Source: Palaemon carinicauda (Eukaryota; Arthropoda; Malacostraca; Decapoda; Palaemonidae). From it: a DNA stretch of 64,000 nucleotides. The stretch's first letter is position 1. Every line of letters begins with the position of its first letter. This document shows, one piece after another, positions 50,391-63,865 of this stretch. The stretch spans positions 62,880,656-62,944,655 of the forward strand of contig NC_090738.1 in NCBI RefSeq assembly GCF_036898095.1. The letters are read 5' to 3'. The notes below the pieces were generated by a model. That model was not told the origin of the DNA, searched no databases, and saw only the letters and a list, made by a program, of their open reading frames with translations. The position numbers were made by a program, and so were the translations under genes.

Positions 50391-52610
50391 ATAGAAGTTA
50401 AAATCTATTTGAACAATGTAGATGTAGTTGATTTAGAGGGCATTGCATTATCGTCAATATAAATTGTTTTTATACAGATTGTTTATTCATTAAATATCAT
50501 ATCCCTTATTTCATGAGTTTAGTTAATTTATGTTTATATTCGATTACTTTAATTGCACTATAAAAATAGTATAAATAATGAGCCATGTATGTTAACTGAT
50601 TATTGATTAGTTCCTTTCTTGATAATATATTAGTCTTGAGAATATTCCAAGTTCTCTTAATTTTTTAACCGAACTCTAAATATTATTTAATATTATATAA
50701 TAAATAGAATTGCTGAAAATCTGTAATTTATCAACTAAATTACACATATTATTCTGATAAAGTCTTTGAAAAAAATTATTACCGTTGTAAAATATCACTT
50801 GGAAAAAATATCACTTATAAAATATCAAGATCTCATTGATTGATTGTTTGCTTTATTTATAAAATGTAAGTAACGCCATAACAGATTCTAACTTGATAAA
50901 ATTATTCGATAACACTACAGTTTCAGTTAAAATCAGATTCTTTTCTTCTTTTCAACTCATTTTGATGTCTTCTTGAGATGACTGATACGAAAAACATACT
51001 CAAATGCACTAGTAATTAAAGATTAAGGATATATTTGATAATGAATATTGTTATTCTAAGTACATCTTTAATCTGCCACTTCTGTGTTGCTCACTTTGTG
51101 ATTTGTTTTTTGTCAGTGCATTGTGGGTAAGAATAAGTGATGGTGTTAATTTTCTGTTCGTTCTGAATTGAGGGTAAAAACCTGATTAATTCTTTGGTTT
51201 CAATGATCTCCAATTAACTACGATTTTGAAATACAGGCGTCAGTCTAAGAATCTCCCTTAGTTGTATGACATAGCTCTTGTATTCCAGACGTGTGATATT
51301 TGCCAGTATTCGTATTTTGAGGTTATCGGATGATTTCTGGAGATTATAGTGGAGCTCCTGATCAAGCTAATGGGTTTCTTAGTGCATATTCAGCTCTTAC
51401 TAAAAGTATAAAGTATCTTAATTCTGACTCTGCCTGAGACGGTATAAATTACGTTGTTAGAGATTGTGGAGGAAGTTCCCTTCGTGGTTCTCATATCTTC
51501 CTCTTTAGAAATTCATTTTGTTTGCAAACTACTGATTGCACTAGGGAAGTTGAAGATTCAACATCTATTTATGGCAAGGGAGGAGGCTGACCAAAATATA
51601 TATCTTTTCCCTCTGGGAGTTTTCCGTCGTCATGAGTGAAGTTAGGTGAGAGGGGGTGGGGAAAGGGTTTCAAGGGGTCAAAGTCCCCCACCCACGTAAG
51701 TTAGGAAGGATGGTCTGCCCCTAGGCTAGGTTAGATAGGTGTATTCGTATTATGCCGCTGCATTCGTATTATGCAGCTTCCCTTATTTTACTTGGTTAGT
51801 GTATTGCTCCACCGATTTTATACCGTTGAACCCTTTTATTGTTGTTCTTTAGATTATTTAATATATTTAAGACTACAAACTTGCGACAAAAATAACAGTT
51901 AAATGCGTTCAGAAATTGCATTATGTGAGTTAGAAAAACATAAATCTGCTGTTTGTTCAAACTTTAATTTTACACATTCATCACCATATTCACTCCACGC
52001 AATAAACGTAAATTAACTTATACTGAGCTAATCTGGTCTTAGTGGGTTTTAGGTATAACAATGACACTGATATATATCAGAATTATTAAATAAACTTACC
52101 CCAGAGTTGGATGAGTCCAGAAGATATGACTGCATCTGAAACAGGCAGAGAAATGCTCTAAAATTCCCATTTGATATCGAATGCCTGACGTTGACTGATG
52201 GCAAGGATCGTAAAACAATGAAAATCTTGTTTTTGATGACGACCGAATGTTTCATTCTCAATTCTGATGTTAGATGGCAGCACCTGGATATCGATAAACG
52301 TCCACCAGATACTTTTTCCCAAAATAGAGTATGAATTATTACTGCAAGAAGAGGCAAGAATCATGAAATCAAAGATCACAAAGAAATTTATATTCCCCAT
52401 TCTATGATTATGATTAAAAATGCAAGCTTCACAATGTAACTATGGAGTTTTATCTAATAACTGAAGGTGAGTATTGACGAGTTCTTATCTACTAAAATCA
52501 TATAACTTAGATAAAATAAAAGTGAAAAAAAAAATTTGAATTCCCTATGATCCATGTCTCTGAATATATTTTCCATTGAAATAAAAAGCCTTTTCCTTCT
52601 CGCCTTATAT

Positions 52611-53110
52611 NNNNNNNNNNNNNNNNNNNNNNNNNNNNNNNNNNNNNNNNNNNNNNNNNNNNNNNNNNNNNNNNNNNNNNNNNNNNNNNNNNNNNNNNNN
52701 NNNNNNNNNNNNNNNNNNNNNNNNNNNNNNNNNNNNNNNNNNNNNNNNNNNNNNNNNNNNNNNNNNNNNNNNNNNNNNNNNNNNNNNNNNNNNNNNNNNN
52801 NNNNNNNNNNNNNNNNNNNNNNNNNNNNNNNNNNNNNNNNNNNNNNNNNNNNNNNNNNNNNNNNNNNNNNNNNNNNNNNNNNNNNNNNNNNNNNNNNNNN
52901 NNNNNNNNNNNNNNNNNNNNNNNNNNNNNNNNNNNNNNNNNNNNNNNNNNNNNNNNNNNNNNNNNNNNNNNNNNNNNNNNNNNNNNNNNNNNNNNNNNNN
53001 NNNNNNNNNNNNNNNNNNNNNNNNNNNNNNNNNNNNNNNNNNNNNNNNNNNNNNNNNNNNNNNNNNNNNNNNNNNNNNNNNNNNNNNNNNNNNNNNNNNN
53101 NNNNNNNNNN
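52611..53110. other. Assembly gap (500 N)
   Basis: Exactly 500 unknown bases, a conventional placeholder, so the true distance is not known. Confidence 0.99.
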
Positions 53111-53126
53111 GCCTTTCGTTGTAAAG

Positions 53127-53170
<44 letters not shown>

Positions 53171-53215
53171 GAACCTCCTTCCATATATTGGGATGCCTTT
53201 CGTTGTAAAGCAAAT

Positions 53216-53260
<45 letters not shown>
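53111..53260. repeat. 84-bp tandem unit with GA runs, right of the gap
   Basis: GCCTTTCGTTGTAAAG.AAATGA followed by (GA)n occurs at 53111 and again at 53195. A third, incomplete unit may lie in the gap. Confidence 0.85.
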
Positions 53261-53263
<3 letters not shown>

Positions 53264-54494
53264 AAAACATAGCTTTTTTCCCAGTTCATTAATGTAGGTA
53301 AACAAATCAACTTTTAAGGGTGTTATAATCAACTGTATCATTGTTCCTCAAACTAATTGTCTGAAAGAGAGCGATGTTTCTTGGATAGAAAAGATCCAGG
53401 CATAACATGTAGAAATCGGATATTTCATCATTAGCAATATTGTTACATAATTCAAAATTATGTAATTTCTGTTACCTCTTTTTGTGTATAGGACCACTTT
53501 ACGTTAAGGTACAAACTTTTGCTGTGGTTATTTGATTGTTTGACAATGAAAGTTAGCCGACAAGGTTTTTCTCTCCTTTCTTTTATCGTTCACCTCTTTT
53601 TTTTTTTATCTCATTCTATGTATTGACGTCCGTCACCCGAATCTCATTTTTTACTGTACAATGAAGAAGAATGTATGAACGCACTAGGTACTAAACCTTT
53701 TTATTATTTCCTAATGACTTTTGCTATATGTGTATACATTATGTCTGGAGGAGATAAAAGATGTAGCAGTGATTAATCTATGTGATTAGAGGAATTTTTT
53801 GGATAATGGTTCATTGTGCGAACTGTGCGCGTGTTTAATAAGGAAAGCTTGACCACATTAGCCATCTGAAGATCATGATGTAGATAGTGACATTGTTAGG
53901 AATTATGTTATTGTAATTCATGTTAGTGAGGATACATTGAAGATGATTGATCAATTTTCCTATCGCACAGGAAAACTAACACTGGAAGAAAAAATTACTA
54001 ATCTCTGTAAACCATGAATTATAAATTGGAGTGTAACACGAAAGTATTGTTTTTATGAAATTGCCATTATCTGGAAAATGGTAAATTCTGTTTAATATTA
54101 AATGCAAATGGAAGTGAGAAAGAAAGAGACTGTTATATTATGAAAAAAACTTCAATGTATTCTCCTCATAATTTACTATAACATAAAAACGATAATCAAA
54201 TATTCACAACCACAGATGGAAACTCAGCATACATAACATGAACAGATAAAAGGCTTTGAATAAGCCAAGAGATACAAGAACCTTGAATGCTTGAAGCAAA
54301 TGGTTCAGTTTTGTCTTAAGAAATGAAAAGCGTAACTCAAGCAAACCCTTCCACCCTCCTCTATGCAGGACACCTCACAGAAGGTCTGGAACAAAAGTTT
54401 CTCTCAGACGAGAAAAAATGAAAGATAGTTCGCCACCGCAATTTCATCAGCATCTTCTACTCTGAAGAAAGTGGATATCTCAATGTACCTACTC

Positions 54495-54495
<1 letters not shown>

Positions 54496-54545
<50 letters not shown>

Positions 54546-54553
54546 ATTGCTGC

Positions 54554-54632
<79 letters not shown>
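54496..54632. repeat. (AG)n + (ATT)n microsatellites at X/Y junction, copy 2
   Basis: (AG)n about 54496-54541 and (ATT)n about 54557-54632, same order as at 28531-28677. Confidence 0.93.
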
Positions 54633-55744
54633 TTCAAAAGTTTTATATAATAGACTATCATCCTAAACCTGGTAATCCTGTATTCAACTGTAATCAGATA
54701 ATTTCCATGAGACTTGTAAAGAGAATGCTCATAACGACACTCACTAATACATTCAGATATATTCCACCATTTACAGACCAATTGAAGAAAATTAGTATTT
54801 GAATTTATTTGTTTTCCTTATATGTTTTCAAAGATGATCATCCAAAGAATAATATAAGATAGATATTAATCAATTGTCATATTTATAACATGAACTAATT
54901 CACACGGTGTTTTACGTGGTTGAGGAAAGAGCTGAATCTTAAAATCGATTAACTCAAGAGATGATCTGAGGAAGACCAGGTTTAGGTTCTGCGTTGAGTC
55001 TTAGCCTTTAAAACGGCACCCCAGATGTTGTTGTGATGTTTTGTACCGTTGGATGTTTTGTTCAATGATTTCATTTTGTTTCTTTCTCCACATGTGGTAT
55101 AGTATATCCTTTTCTCCTTTCAACAAAGAACGGTTAACTTCCATTAATATTTAATTTATATTCCTTATTCATGTGTTTGATTTTATTTTAACCATAATTA
55201 TATATGTATCTAGACTTCAACTACTTCTCTTAACTTTTATATATACCACACTTCTTCATTATTCAAAGATATATTTTCCTATTTAGATGATTGTGAAAAA
55301 TAAGAGATATCTTTGAGTGAACTGTGAAAGTTAGTCATAATTCAGATTATTTATGTAGGAAATGAACTGCAATCAAAAGGACAATTAATATTATATATCT
55401 TTGATTGCAGACTTTGATTATAAGGAATATGTGAATAAAGATTCAATCTATTATATTGACGGGAAATGATAATAAACGTATGATACAGAAATTAATATTA
55501 GGTTCAATGTAATTAAAAAAAAAATTAAGATTGCGAAAACAAATAATTCTCACTATCTTAACTGATCAAATTTACTCAATATGATTTGACAAGAACGCAA
55601 GAGCGAGTCAAATCATGCTTCCAGTATCCTACCTACTTCCAATCTTTGTCTCTTATCGAAGCTAAAACACACACAAAAAAATTCCTTTACCAAAAACAGG
55701 AAGAAATTTTTTTTAAATCAAAATGGCCCATTTGGGTTTCCTTG
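54633..55744. repeat. Duplicated block Y, copy 2
   Basis: Matches 28678-29809 closely, including CACATGTGGTATAGTAT and the AGGAAATGAACTGCAATC stretch, then enters array 5. It lacks the ~45 bp (CATCGCCGTCCATTTTTG region) present before the array in the other copies. Confidence 0.85.
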
Positions 55745-58700
55745 TGGACGTCCACTGCCTTTTTTATAGGGAATAGAAGTGTTTATTTTGCCACTTATTT
55801 CAGGTCTTTCCTTTAACCCGAGGAACAATCTTAAGACAGCAGAAGTGGAATACTTTCTTTTGAAGGCGTAGAAGTCTCTGCTTTGGCACATCTTTCAGGG
55901 CTTTCCTTCAACACTAAGAACAGGGTTAAAACAGCAGACATGGACTGCCTTCTTTGGAGGGAATAGAAGCCTCTGCTTTGGCATATCTTTCAGGGCTTTC
56001 CTTCAACCCTAGGAACAATGTTAAGACAGCAGACGTGGACTGCCTTCATTAGAGGGAATGGAAGTTTCTGCTTTCGTACATCTTTCAGGGCTTTCCTTCA
56101 ACCCTAAGAACAATGTTAAGACAGCACTCGTGGACTGCCTTCAATGTGAGGAATAGAAGTCTCTGCTTTGGTACATCTGTCAGGGCTTTCCTTCAACCCT
56201 AGGAACAATGTTTAGACAGCAGATGTAGACTGCCTTTTTTGGAGGGAATAGAAGTCTCTGCTTTGGTACATCCTTCAGGGCTCTCCTTCAACCCTACGAA
56301 CAATGTTAAGACAGCAGACATGCAATGCCTTCTTTGGAGGAAATAGAAGCCTCTGCTTTGGTACATCCTCAATGGCTTTCCTTTAACCCTTGGAACGATG
56401 TTAAGACAGCAGACATGGACTGCCTTCATTAGAGGGAAGAGAAGTCTCTGCTTTGGTACATCTTTCAGGGCTTTCCTTCAACCCTAAGAACAATGTTAAG
56501 ACAGCACTCGTGGACTGCCTTCAATGTGAAGAATAGAAGTCTCTGCTTTGGTACATCTGTCAGGGCTTTCCTTCAACCCTAGGAACAATGTTAAGACAGC
56601 TGACGTGGACTGCCTTCTTTGGAGGAAATAGAAGCCTCGGCTTTGGCACATCTTTCAGGGCTTTCCTTCAACCCTAGGAACAATGTTAAGACAGCAGACG
56701 TGGACTGAATTCTTTGGAGGGAATAGAAGTCTCTGCTTTGGTACATCTTTCAGGGCTTTCCTTCAAACCTAGGAATAATGTTAAGACAGCAGACGTGGAC
56801 TGCCGACTTTGGAGGGATTAGACGTCTGCTTTGGTACATCTTTCAGAGATTTCCTTAAACCTTAGGAAAAATGTTAAGACAGCAGACGTCGACTGCCTTC
56901 TTTGGAGGGAATAGAAGTCTCTGCTTTGGTACATCCTCAATGGCTTTCCTTTAACCCTAGGAACAATGTTAAGATAACATACGTGGACTACCTTCTTTGG
57001 AGGGAAGAGAAGTCTCTGCTTTGGTACATCTTTCAGGGCTTTCCATCAACCCTAGGAACAATGTTAAGACAGCAGACGTGGACTGCCTTCTTTGGAGAGA
57101 ATAGAAGTCTCTGCTTTGGTATAACTTTCAGGGCTTTCCTTCAACCCAAGAAAAATGTTAAGACAGCAAACGTGGACTGCCTTCTTTGGAGGGATTAGAA
57201 GTCTCTGCTCTGGTACATCTTTCAGGGCTTTCTTTTAACCCTAGGAACAATGTTAAGACAGCACACATGGACTGCCTTCTTTGGAGGGAATAAAAGTCTC
57301 TGCTTTGGTACATCTTTCATGGCTTTCCTTCAACCCTAGGAACAATGTTAAGACAGCAGACGTCGACTGCCTTCTTTGGAGGGAATACAATTCTCTGCTT
57401 TGGTACATCTTCCAGTGCTTTCCTTCAACCCTAGGAACAATGTTAAGACAGCAGACATGGACTGCCTTCTTTGGAGGGAATAGAAGTCTCTGCTTTGGTA
57501 CATTTTTCAGGGCTTTCCTTCAATCCTTGGAACAACGTTAAGACAGCAGACATGGACTGCCTTCTTTGGAGTGAATAGAAGTCTCTGCTATGGTACATCT
57601 TTCAGGGCTTTCCTTCAACCCTTGGAACAATGTTAAGACAGCAGACATGGACTGCCTTCCTTGGATGGAATAGAAGCCTCTGCTTTGCCATATCTCTCAG
57701 AGCTTTCCTTCAGCCCTAGGAAAAATGTTAAGACAGCAGACATGCACTGCCTTCTTTGGAGGGAATAGAAGTCTCTGCTTTGGTACATCTTTCATGGCTT
57801 TCCTTCAACCCTACGAACAATGTTAAGACAGAAGCAGTGGACTGCCTTATTTGGAGGGAATAGAAGCCTCTGCTTTGGCACATCTCTCAGGGCTTTCCTT
57901 CAACCCTAGGAAAAATGTTAAGAAACCAGACGGGGACTGCTTTCTTTGGAGGGAATAGAGGTCTCTGCTTTAATACATCCGTAATGGCTTTCCTTTAACC
58001 CTGGGAAAAATGTTAAGATAGCAGACGTGGACTGCCTTCTTTGAATGGAATAGAAGTCTCTGCTTTGGTACATCTTTCAGGGCTTTCCTTCAACCCTAGG
58101 AAGAATGTTAAGACAGCAGACGTGGACTGCCATTTTTGCAGAGAATAGAAGTCCTTGTTTGGTACATCTTTCAGGGATTTCCTTCAACCCTTGGAACAAT
58201 GTTAAGACAGCAGACGTGGACTGCCTTTTCTGGAGGGATTAGAAGGGTCTGTTTTGGTACATCTTTCAGGGTTTCCTTCAACCCTTGGAACAATGTTAAG
58301 ATAGCAGACATGGACTGCCTTCCTTGGAGGGAAGAGAAGCCTCTGCTTTGCCACATCTCTCAGAGCTTTCCTTCAGCCCTAGGAAAAATGTTAAGACAGC
58401 AGACATGCACTGCCTTCTTTGGAGGGAATAGAAGTCTCTGCTTTGGTACATCTTTCATGGCTTTCCTTCAACCCTACGAACAATGTTAAGACAGAAGCAG
58501 TGGACTGCCTTATTTGGACGGAATAGAAGCCTCTGCTTTAGCACATCTCTCAGGGCTTTCCTTCAACCCTAGGAAAAATGTTAAGAAACCAGACGTGGAC
58601 TGCTTTCTTTGGAGGGAATAGAGGTCTCTGCTTTGATACATCCTTAATGGATTTCCTTTAACTCTGGGAACAATGTTAAGATAGCAGACGTGGACTGCCT

Positions 58701-59893
58701 TCTTTGGGTGGAATAGAAGTCTCTGCTTTGGTACATCTTTCACGGCTTTCCTTCAACCCTAGGAACAATGTTAAGACAGCAGACGTTGACTGCCTTTTTT
58801 GCAGAGAATAGAAGTCTTTTTTGGTATATCTTTCAGGGATTTCCTTCAACCCTTGGAACAATGTTAAGACAGCAGACGTGGACTGCCTTCTCTGGAGGGA
58901 TTAGAAGTCTCTGTTTTGTTACATCTTTCAGGGTTTTCCTTCAACCCTTGGAACAATGTTAAGACAGCAGACATAGACTGCCTTCTTTAGATGGAATAGA
59001 AGTCTCTGCTTTGGTACATCTTTCAGGGCTTTCCTTCAACCCTAGGAACAATGTTAAGAAAGCAGACGTGGACTGCCTTTTTTGTAGAGAATAGAAGTCT
59101 GTATTAGTACATCTTTCAGGGATTTCCTTCAACCCTTGGAACAATGTTAAGACAGCAGACGTGGACTGCCTTCTCTGGAGTGATTAGAAGTCTCTGTTTT
59201 GGTACATCTTTTAGAGCTTTCCTTAAACCTTAGGAACAATGTTAAGACAGCAGACATCAACTGCCTTCTTTGGAGGATATAGAAATGTCTGCTTCGGTAC
59301 ATCTTTCATGGCTTTCCTTCAACCCTAGGAACAATGTTAAGACAGCAGACTTCGACTGCCTTCTTTGGAGGGAATAGAAGTCTCTGGTTTGGTACATCTT
59401 TCAGGGCTTTCCTTCAACACTAGGAACAATATTAAGACAGCAGACGTGGACTGCCGCCTTCTTTGGAGGGAATAGAAGTCTCTGCTTTGGTTCATCTTTC
59501 AGGGCTTTCCTTCAACCATAGGAACAATGTTAAGACAGCAGACGTCGACTGCCTTCTTTGGAGGGAATAAAAGCCTCTGCTTTGGTACATCTTTCAGGGC
59601 TTTCCTTCAACCCTAGAAACACTGTTAAGACAGTATACATGGAATGATTTCTTTGGAGGGAATAGAAGTCTCTGCTTTGGTACATCTTTCAGGGCTGGAC
59701 TTCAACCCTAGGAACAATGTTAAGAAGACAGCAGACGTCGCCTGCCTTCTTTGGAGGGAATAGAAGTATCTGTTTTGGCACATCTTTCAGGGCTTTCCTT
59801 TAACCTTAGGAACAATATTAAGGAGACAACAGACCTTGACTGCCTTCTTTGGAGGGAATAGAAGTATCTGCTTTGGCACATCTTTCAGGGCTT
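55745..59893. repeat. 95-bp minisatellite array 5 (~43 units)
   Basis: The longest array. Same unit as array 1, mostly with GTACATC and GCCTTC variants. A seven-unit higher-order repeat of about 662 bp is visible: the GCTTTGCC(A/C)(T)AT block at 57682 recurs at 58344 with its neighbours. Confidence 0.93.
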
Positions 59894-61813
59894 TTTTTTT
59901 CATCTTTGAAAGATATCAATCCCACTCCAATGGAAGATCCATTTCAGACTTAATTTTTTCGTCTTTTCTATTCCAAGTTTGCAAAATTATCATTCATAAA
60001 GACCAACCTACACACACATATATTTATGTGTGAATACATACATACATACATAAATGTATATAAATATGTTGCTACACCCGCATAGTTGGGACTTGTTTAA
60101 GGACTCGAAGCGTGAACAAAAGGATACAATAGAAGGGATTTTAATGTCGCCATCTGAAAATAAGACAATAATTACCGAGAGAAATATAATTTCAAAAATA
60201 ATTTTTTAACTAATAATGTACAAAGGAAACACCACGAATAAGTTAATCTTAATAAATGGAGCCTAAGGAGTTTCCCAATCCCATACCCCAGAGAGGTAAA
60301 ATGAATTATCATTTATAAAGCGATCACTTACGCAAATTACCAAAGTAAGATAAGGATACGATGGGGTCGTGTGTTTATAACTGTTAAGCGGTAACCGATA
60401 ACATAAGCATATCTTTAACATAAAACACTATCACATGGAGATTAACACTGTCACAGGGTGAGATTATTAAGGTTAGGAACAAATTGCACACGTGGTTAGG
60501 ACGTAAGGATAGGACAAAATTGAGGAGGGTTAAGTGGGTTGGATCTTTCTTCAAGTATATAAGGAGAGAGGGATAGGATAAAAAAGAGAGGAGGAAGGCT
60601 GGGTATGGATTGATAGTATACTAGGTTCGCATACAGACACCTTACCTTGATAAGAGGACGTTGCCGCCTCCCCTGAGGAGAACACAAAGAAGACGTCTCA
60701 CTTCCATGAAGGATGAAGAGCGAAGAACGTGTGTTACTCCTTTGAAAAATCTGTGAAATTAAGTTGACCTTTTTCAATGGCTGGGTAAACCGCGTCTTAA
60801 AAGAACAAAGTTATGATGAAAAGAGTTACTCAAGACCCAACTTTTTTCTTTTGTTCTTCTGCAGCTCTAGGAAGGAAAGAGAACTTTCTGCTTCTAACTT
60901 TGAATAAAAAATATTCAGAAATTTCTCTTTTACTTAGTTTTAAGATCAAGAAATTCTGATGAAAGAGGAAAGTTGAAGGTTTTGGTGAGTAACTGAACTT
61001 TTAATTCAAATTCTGAAATGGAAACTACACTCATATGATGTTTAGTCATCTATGAATGGTTTTTATTCACATATACATCAGTAGAAATATAACGTACGTG
61101 CAAAACACACACACATGAATAATATACTTAAAGATCTTAAGGTTGATCATGAATTTCACAGACTAATGGCCTAGAAACTCACCATATATACATATAATCA
61201 TCGCCAAGCCCTCTCTCCCACAAGATAGGACAAGGGAAGGCTAGGTAATGCTTGTTAAAGACTCAGTAGATAGATCAATGGCTGTTGAGGACTTAGCAAG
61301 TAGACCAATATGCTCCTTAAAACCAACCACATCTCTTGCTTACAACGATTGTTAGATTTCCGTCACTAATACAACTATCGAGGTTAAGGAGGTCTCGAAC
61401 CCATGTCCAACAGACTGTCTGGCAGGAACGTTTCAAATAGGCTACTATAACCATGAAACCAATCTAATATAAATCTTTAATGGACATAATTTGTGCCACT
61501 AAATATGGTTAACATCATTGTTTTGGTAAGTACTTCAGAGACTTTTACCTCCCATAAGGTAAACAGAATTATCGCTTTTGGATCACAAATTTGTTATTTG
61601 AATAATTAATATAATATATATGTTTCTAGATATGGGATCAAATCAAAATTACATAAATATGGCATATTTTGATTCAGTGAATTCTCTTGGTCCAATATTT
61701 GGCTAATTCACTGTAATTAATTATGTTAGTGCCCTTCAGTATGAGTAAAAATGCCTTAATATTTTGATGCATGAATCTATAAAGCGGTTTTTATTTCATA
61801 CAGATGTTTCGTG

Positions 61814-61815
<2 letters not shown>
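59894..61815. repeat. Duplicated block Z, diverged copy 4
   Basis: Same order as Z copies 1-3 but clearly older (more substitutions and indels). Includes an extra ~55-bp TTTTTTTTCATCTTTG.. segment right after the array. Confidence 0.88.
61105..61451 (-). mobile_element. tRNA-derived SINE in block Z, diverged copy 4
   Basis: B box GGTTCGAGACC intact (minus, 61391-61401); A box reduced to TAGCCTATTTG. Confidence 0.65.

Positions 61816-61889
<74 letters not shown>
61816..61889. repeat. (TTA)n microsatellite, Z/Y' junction 4
   Basis: About 74 bp of pure TTA. Confidence 0.95.
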
Positions 61890-61890
<1 letters not shown>

Positions 61891-62490
61891 TTATACTTCG
61901 AAATTTACATAAAATCAGCCTTAAAGGACATTTTATCTTCCAAATATAATGTTGTATATATCTGAAATCATCTAAGTTAATTGAAACTCGTAATGAGAAT
62001 ACCCATCGAGAGACTCCCTAATATATACAGATATATTCCATCACTTACGGCCATCAAATCTTTTAAAAAGGCCTATAGATTTCTCTACCTTAGTTGGGAT
62101 CCCATATCGAAATCTACTTCCCTTTTAGACTGGAAAACTTTTACAAATTATCACATGAAATCGGTCTTTGGACCTTCAGTGTGAAATTATTTGAAGAACA
62201 TTGCACTTTGAATCTATATGTTTTTACTTGGTTTCACACATGATTGGAAAAACATGAAATTCTAACTTTCTGAATCATAAAAATATATTCAAAAGATTTT
62301 GACAAGAAAGCAGGAGTGAGTCAATGCAAGTTTCCAGTTTCATACCAATCAAAATCTTTGTCAGTTTTCGAAGCTAAAACAACAAATACATTTACCAAAA
62401 TCGGAAAGAAAAAAATCTCATCGCCGTCCATTTTTGCCGGGAAATATTTTAGACACCAAAATGGCCCATTCGGTTTTCCTTGCGGACGTC
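61890..62490. repeat. Duplicated block Y', diverged copy 4
   Basis: Collinear with 41803-42400, followed likewise by one 95-bp unit. Confidence 0.88.
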
Positions 62491-62590
62491 TACTGTCCAT
62501 TTTGGAGGGAATAGAAGTCTCTGCTTTGGCACATCTTTCAGGGATTTCTTTCAACCCTGGGAACAATGTTAAGAAGACAGCTGACGTTAA
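62491..62590. repeat. Single 95-bp unit (array 6)
   Basis: One unit with the AAGAAGACAGCTGACGTTAAG exit, same as at 42401-42505. Confidence 0.85.
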
Positions 62591-62764
62591 GTGGACATAA
62601 AAATAACTATCTATTGTATGACTTTGGGTAAGGAACATAAAAAGAACACTGGAAGATTTCACTTATATGTTACTTGGTAAAGGATTTTATATGTTTTACT
62701 TAACTTTTTCTGTCTTTATTCATAGACTTCTATTATATTTTTTTACGTGTAGTATGTATATACA

Positions 62765-62975
62765 TAAAGAATTGTTTGGTTAGTTCAGTGTTGTCAGGTG
62801 TATGTGGACAGAGGAGAATGTGCAAAAAACAGGACAAACTCTTCGGTGTATCTGTAGGAAAAGACAAAATAAGCCGTAACCAGAGATAGGGATCCAATGT
62901 AGTTCTGTCTGACCAGTCAAAGGACCCAATAACTCGCCAGAGGGGAAGCCTTGGTGAACTGACTATCTACTAAAA
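62765..62975 (+). repeat. Dispersed SINE-like repeat, copy 3
   Basis: Matches 42680-42890 closely, with a small insertion (TTCTGTCTG) before GACCAGTC. Confidence 0.7.
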
Positions 62976-63027
62976 CATATTAGTTTTGGAAGCAAGTAAG
63001 CTCCTGCTTTTTGAACACTGTGTATAT

Positions 63028-63081
<54 letters not shown>

Positions 63082-63245
63082 CAGAATTTTAATCATTAAT
63101 TAGTAATTAACTCTGAGTTGCATAGTCCGTAGAATGTGTTACATTTTTACCGTACCTATCAAAATTTTATTTTAAAACCGATATATACTGTACATCAATT
63201 TTGCGTCCATGCATTTCCATTATACATTTATGTGTAGAGGGCAGA

Positions 63246-63332
63246 CATACATACATACATACATACATACATACATACATACATACATACATACATACAT
63301 ACATAAATACAGACAGACAGACAGACAGACAG
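63246..63332. repeat. (CATA)n(ACAG)n microsatellite
   Basis: Two tetranucleotide arrays in series; the W copy 1 version has no ACAG array. Confidence 0.95.
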
Positions 63333-63435
63333 ATGAACATATAGAAAAAAACATATATAATGAGTCACATTTAAATGTTACTGAATTCTAATGACGAGAT
63401 TTGAAATGAAGGCATATACCTCTACTGTGTATCAG

Positions 63436-63483
<48 letters not shown>

Positions 63484-63865
63484 GAAGAAATCATAATGAG
63501 AGACTCATAGCTAACGTTTCCCCTGATCCCTCTTAAGGTAAAACACTGGCTCCTTTTAAGGTCAAGCCAACGTTCCTTCTTTTCCTTTGTTACTTCATGA
63601 GAGAAAAATGTCGAACTCTAAATGGAGCGAGATGAGGAATCCTGTTTACCCAAGACACTTTTCCTTCTGTCTCCTTCTGTTCCCGACCGGTCCGCTAATT
63701 GCTTTATCCTGATGAGATGTTCTTCTTGATGATGATAATCGCTTCAAATCGAGCAATTTCACGGATAATTTAAGCAAGAAAAATTTCATGGGGAATTGTC
63801 GTTTGATTGTATTTATGTTAAAATATGTCCCCCTTCATATATGACCATTCCACGTGCAAACAAAT

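Larger units (their letters stand above)
50391..54490. repeat. Duplicated block X, copy 3 (interrupted)
   Basis: Follows block X copy 1 in order from CTATTTGAACAATGTAGA to the GA microsatellite at 54496. The stretch from about 52482 to 53468 has no counterpart in copy 1 and contains the assembly gap and GA-rich tandem units. Divergence from copy 1 is moderate, with many small indels. Confidence 0.82.
62591..63865. repeat. Duplicated block W, copy 3
   Basis: Collinear with 42506-43835, with the dispersed repeat at 62765-62975, (AG)n 63032-63077, (CATA)n 63246-63304 extended by (ACAG)n 63309-63332, and (AG)n 63437-63481. Confidence 0.88.

Noticed and set aside
52454..53341. Frames of 190-295 codons across the N run
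   Set aside because: They consist of unknown bases and Ser-Leu repeats from GA/CT microsatellites.
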